Source of the DNA: Chloroflexota bacterium
GTDB lineage: Bacteria > Chloroflexota > Chloroflexia > JAMCWQ01
Assembly (NCBI GenBank): GCA_023480825.1
Contig: JAMCWQ010000098.1
Coordinates: 1 to 43,615 of the forward strand
Direction: 5' to 3'
Length of the DNA: 43,615 nt
Made by a program: the position numbers and the translations under genes. Every line of letters begins with the position of its first letter. Position 1 is the stretch's first letter. Below the pieces are notes generated by a model. The model worked only from the letters and a program-made list of their open reading frames with translations, searched no databases and was not told the DNA's origin. Shown here piece by piece: positions 41,319 to 43,615 of this stretch.

Positions 41319-42191
41319 TCACACGCCCCGCCGCACGCGGCTCTGGTAGAACAGAGCGCGGCCTAGCACTTCGGCGGCGATCATCAGCGCACAGGCCACG
41401 AGCATCGTGAGGCCCGGCGCTGGGAGCCACTGAGTTCCGCCGGGAAGCGCCAGAGGCGCGAGTGCGAAGGCGCCGGCCAGTGAGAGGGCCAACCGCAGCC
41501 GGAGCGCGCTGAAGTTTGCGCGCCGCTGGAAGGGGTTCAAACCAGGCCCCTCGACATCGGACATTCGCGTCACCCACAAGACCGCGACGAGGAATTGCGC
41601 CGACACCAGGACCATCCCCCACACGGCAAGCGAGTGGATGACGCCGCCGGCCATTGGTTCTGCTCCCCCTTCCTGGGCCAACAGCAATGCAGCCGTCACC
41701 ATGGAGCCGAGCAGCAGCGTCGTCAGAAGGAACGAAGCCGGCGTCGCCCACGTGTCCCAGGCGGGAATGGTGCGCAGACGGTATGTCTGAGCCATACAGT
41801 AGACCAGCACGAAGCCCAGCAGGCCAATCGCCAGAGCGGCACCGTCGAACACGGCTGGGGCGGCTGGGACGAAGCGCTGCAGCAGCGAGACCAGGATGCT
41901 GCAGCCGGCGAACGCGGCGGCGCACAGAATTTCGCGGCTGAGCCAGGAGCGCCGAAAGCCGCTGAGGGCCCGCCAGGCGTTGCCGGGCGTTCCCAGGTGC
42001 AAGAAGGAGGCGATGACGCCCAAGGTAATCAGCGTGGCCACCAGCGGCCAGGCGATAGCCGGGGACGCCGCGTTCACTCCTCTGTTGGAAACGGCCCAAA
42101 CGTGCACCGCGCCCTCAGTCCACAACGTACCGACGGCAAGCTGCGCCAGGATTGTGAAGGCGATCAGGGAGCGTTCCTTCATCCTACTCAT
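41319..42191 (-). CDS. dmsC: DmsC-type membrane anchor subunit
   Basis: 290 residues from the ATG at 42191 (an ATG at 42182 is also possible); an extension to 42272 lies inside dmsB. Eight or so hydrophobic helices (AFTILAQLAVGTLWTEGAVHVW, WPLVATLITLGVIASFLHLGTPGNAWRAL, SWLSREILCAAAFAGCSILVSLL, ASFLLTTLLLGSMVTAALLLA) with the DmsC hallmark FLHLG.P..a.ra...SWLSRE. It anchors the molybdoenzyme and oxidises quinol. It overlaps the dmsB stop by 8 bp. Last gene of the cluster. Confidence 0.9.
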   Translation of the reverse strand: MSRMKERSLIAFTILAQLAVGTLWTEGAVHVWAVSNRGVNAASPAIAWPLVATLITLGVIASFLHLGTPGNAWRALSGFRRSWLSREILCAAAFAGCSILVSLLQRFVPAAPAVFDGAALAIGLLGFVLVYCMAQTYRLRTIPAWDTWATPASFLLTTLLLGSMVTAALLLAQEGGAEPMAGGVIHSLAVWGMVLVSAQFLVAVLWVTRMSDVEGPGLNPFQRRANFSALRLRLALSLAGAFALAPLALPGGTQWLPAPGLTMLVACALMIAAEVLGRALFYQSRVRRGV

Positions 42192-42819
42192 CTGGCCGGT
42201 TCCCCACCTCCTCCCAGTTGGCCACCGAGGCCTCTTCACGTCTCGCTCGCTCCGCCTCCTGGTGGGGAGCAACGACCAGAGAGGGACCGGTCAGAGCGGA
42301 GTCTGGCAGCGGGGGCACCGTGTCGTGGTCCCCGTAGCGGGCTTCCAGGTCTGCCTTGTCGCCAAAATCCAGCGCGCGCATCGGGCAAGCGGCCACACAG
42401 GACGGCGGCAATCCTGCGTCGATGCAGTCCGCACAGAAGCTGCACTTGGTGGTGAGACCGTGCTCTGCATCATACTGCGGCGCGCCATAGGGACAAGCCC
42501 AGACGCAGAGCCGACAGCCGAGGCACTTGCTGCCGTCGAGAATGACTATGCCATCGGGCCGTTTCTGGTAAGCACCGGCGGGGCAGACTTCGACACAGAT
42601 GGGGCGCTCGCAGTGGTTGCACGCCAGCGACATGTTATAGGCGAACACGGTCGAGACCCAGGCCTCGCCTTGCCGCGTCCAGTCGCCGCCGGTCACTTCG
42701 TATACCCGCCGCCAGCGAACGCCCAGTGGCAGCTTGTGCTTGTCCTTGCAGGCGATCTGGCATGCCTTGCAGCCGGTGCAGGACGACGAATCGAAGTGAA
42801 ATGCCCACTGCTTCGTCAC
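42184..42819 (-). CDS. dmsB: DmsB-type 4x[4Fe-4S] electron-transfer subunit
   Basis: 211 residues from GTG 42819, which has GGAGG eight bases upstream; GTG 42849 is an alternative giving ten extra residues. Four ferredoxin-like cysteine groups: CTGCKACQIACKDKH, CNHCERPICVEVCPAGAY, CLGCRLCVWACPYGAP, CSFCADCIDAGLPPSCVAACPMRAL. This order and the GVRWRRVYE segment are typical of DmsB. It passes electrons from the membrane anchor to the molybdopterin subunit. It lies 40 bp after dmsA and overlaps dmsC. Confidence 0.93.
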   Translation of the reverse strand: MTKQWAFHFDSSSCTGCKACQIACKDKHKLPLGVRWRRVYEVTGGDWTRQGEAWVSTVFAYNMSLACNHCERPICVEVCPAGAYQKRPDGIVILDGSKCLGCRLCVWACPYGAPQYDAEHGLTTKCSFCADCIDAGLPPSCVAACPMRALDFGDKADLEARYGDHDTVPPLPDSALTGPSLVVAPHQEAERARREEASVANWEEVGNRPDE

Positions 42820-42859
42820 GCCGCCGCCTCCACGCGCCCGGCGCGGCACGTCACCCAGC

Positions 42860-43615
42860 TCATCGTTCCTTCTCCACCTCGACCATGATCGTGTGCTGGG
42901 TCGATCCGAACGCCAGTGGCGTGGGCCGCTGCGAAGTCAGCACGTTGATCGAGCCGCGGCGGTCAACGCCGTCCTCGTCGGGCATCCACCACGCGCCCTG
43001 GGGAATGTCGACCACCCCGGGCATGATGCGGTTGGTCACCCGGCACGGCAGCACCGTCACGCCCCGGTCGTTGTAAACCCTGACGCGGTCGCCATCCGCG
43101 ATGCTGCGAGGTCGGGCGTCGATGGGGTTGATGAACACACGCTGCGGGAAGGCTTCCTCCAGCCAATCGTTGTTGTCGTGGGTCGAATGAACGCGGTGAA
43201 GCGTGTGATGGCCGATGGCTTGCAGCGGATACCGTTTCGCCTCCGGCCCGAAGGGGCTCTCCCACTCCTGAATGTACTTTGGTACGGGCGGGATTTCCGG
43301 ATTCTGCATGTCGTACAGACGCTTCGAAAAGATCTCGATCTTGCCTGAGGGAGTAGGCAGCGGATGAGCTACAGGATCGGTGCGAAAGTCGGCGAAGGCC
43401 ACTGCCGGCTGAGTCACGGGCATCGAAAAGACGCCGGCATTTGCCTGCACCATCTGTTCGAACGGTGGCGCGTCATGATACCTCAAGGAGCGAAAGCGCT
43501 CCCAGCACCATTCCGCCCATTCGCGCTCGTCGCGTCCTTCGGCGAACTGCTCGCCAATGCCCATCCGCTCCGCCAGCCCGGCGCAGAATCCGGAAATCCC
43601 GCCCGTACCAAAGTA
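42860..43615 (-). CDS. dmsA: DmsA-type molybdopterin oxidoreductase, C-terminal part (partial)
   Basis: The reading frame runs off the right edge of the window (codons continue through 43615), so only the last 251 residues are seen. They include the end of the catalytic domains (GKIEIFSKRLYDM, PVPKYIQEWESPFG) and the molybdopterin-dinucleotide-binding domain (YPLQAIGHHTLHRVHSTHDNNDWLEEAFPQRVFINPIDARPRSIADGDRVRVYNDRG, VVDIPQGAWW). Related enzymes reduce DMSO, TMAO, selenate or other substrates; the specificity lies in the missing part. First gene of dmsABC. Confidence 0.92.
   Translation of the reverse strand, partial: YFGTGGISGFCAGLAERMGIGEQFAEGRDEREWAEWCWERFRSLRYHDAPPFEQMVQANAGVFSMPVTQPAVAFADFRTDPVAHPLPTPSGKIEIFSKRLYDMQNPEIPPVPKYIQEWESPFGPEAKRYPLQAIGHHTLHRVHSTHDNNDWLEEAFPQRVFINPIDARPRSIADGDRVRVYNDRGVTVLPCRVTNRIMPGVVDIPQGAWWMPDEDGVDRRGSINVLTSQRPTPLAFGSTQHTIMVEVEKER

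Noticed and set aside
41198-41410. A 70-codon plus-strand frame near dmsC
   Set aside because: Low-complexity, Arg/Ser-rich, overlaps the dmsC 3' end; no domain.
1-43615. tRNA or rRNA genes
   Set aside because: I saw no cloverleaf with a GGTTCGA-type T-loop and CCA-stem context, nor rRNA core motifs, in the gaps; a tRNAscan run would settle it.

Overview
The window is about 43.6 kb of dense, fairly GC-rich bacterial chromosome (most genes near 60 % G+C by eye). Its gaps are short and unusually rich in dispersed hairpins. No rRNA, tRNA or CRISPR array is visible. The gene set includes pspA-pspAA with pspAB-htpX, two tandem UvrD-type helicase/Fe-S nuclease genes of AdnAB-like layout, PolX, a DEDDh exonuclease-UvrC fusion, a DMSO-reductase-type dmsABC cluster and a cell-wall-sorting-like tail. 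This suggests an uncultivated Chloroflexota-like (or Actinobacteria-related) lineage. That is inference from gene content only.

Layout. 0-1.7 kb: two tandem EamA transporters and a pyridoxamine-phosphate-oxidase-like protein. 2-17 kb: a DNA repair block. On the minus strand lie an SbcD-like nuclease, an SMC-like ATPase, a REP-associated tyrosine transposase (RAYT) and two helicase-nucleases. On the plus strand lie PolX, the DEDDh-UvrC fusion and a small mCpol (minimal CRISPR polymerase) protein. 17-22.6 kb: a flavin reductase and an envelope-stress block (SDH-type membrane protease, PspA, PspAA, PspAB, HtpX), then a cupin. 22.6-24 kb: a scar of REP-like palindromes, a 41-bp tandem repeat and two truncated gene remnants. 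24-32.4 kb: a defence island on the minus strand, made of a 51-aa leader ORF, an Eco57I-type methylase, a DUF3800-like protein, a PLD-SNF2 helicase and a separate PD-(D/E)XK-like protein. 32.6-39.5 kb: a large Tat-exported multicopper oxidase, a BsuPI-domain surface protein, a GT39-like membrane protein and an NTF2-fold protein. 39.6-40.6 kb: a BldC-like HTH protein coupled to a response regulator with a degenerate receiver. 41.3 kb to the end: dmsC, dmsB and the 3' part of dmsA.

Main points of interest: (1) a solitary mCpol protein directly behind a DNA-repair nuclease, with no visible effector; (2) a compact methylase/DUF3800/PLD-helicase operon with a palindromic operator region, not clearly a named defence system; (3) a RAYT with its probable substrates, hairpins headed by GTAG with variable stems and a constant CTTGT/ACAAG loop, two of which appear to have become the N-terminal codons of the neighbouring helicase; (4) three near-perfect sigma-54 -24/-12 elements, upstream of the mCpol, cupin and multicopper oxidase genes; (5) a 28-bp piece of the ATPase gene copied in inverted orientation next to the RAYT.
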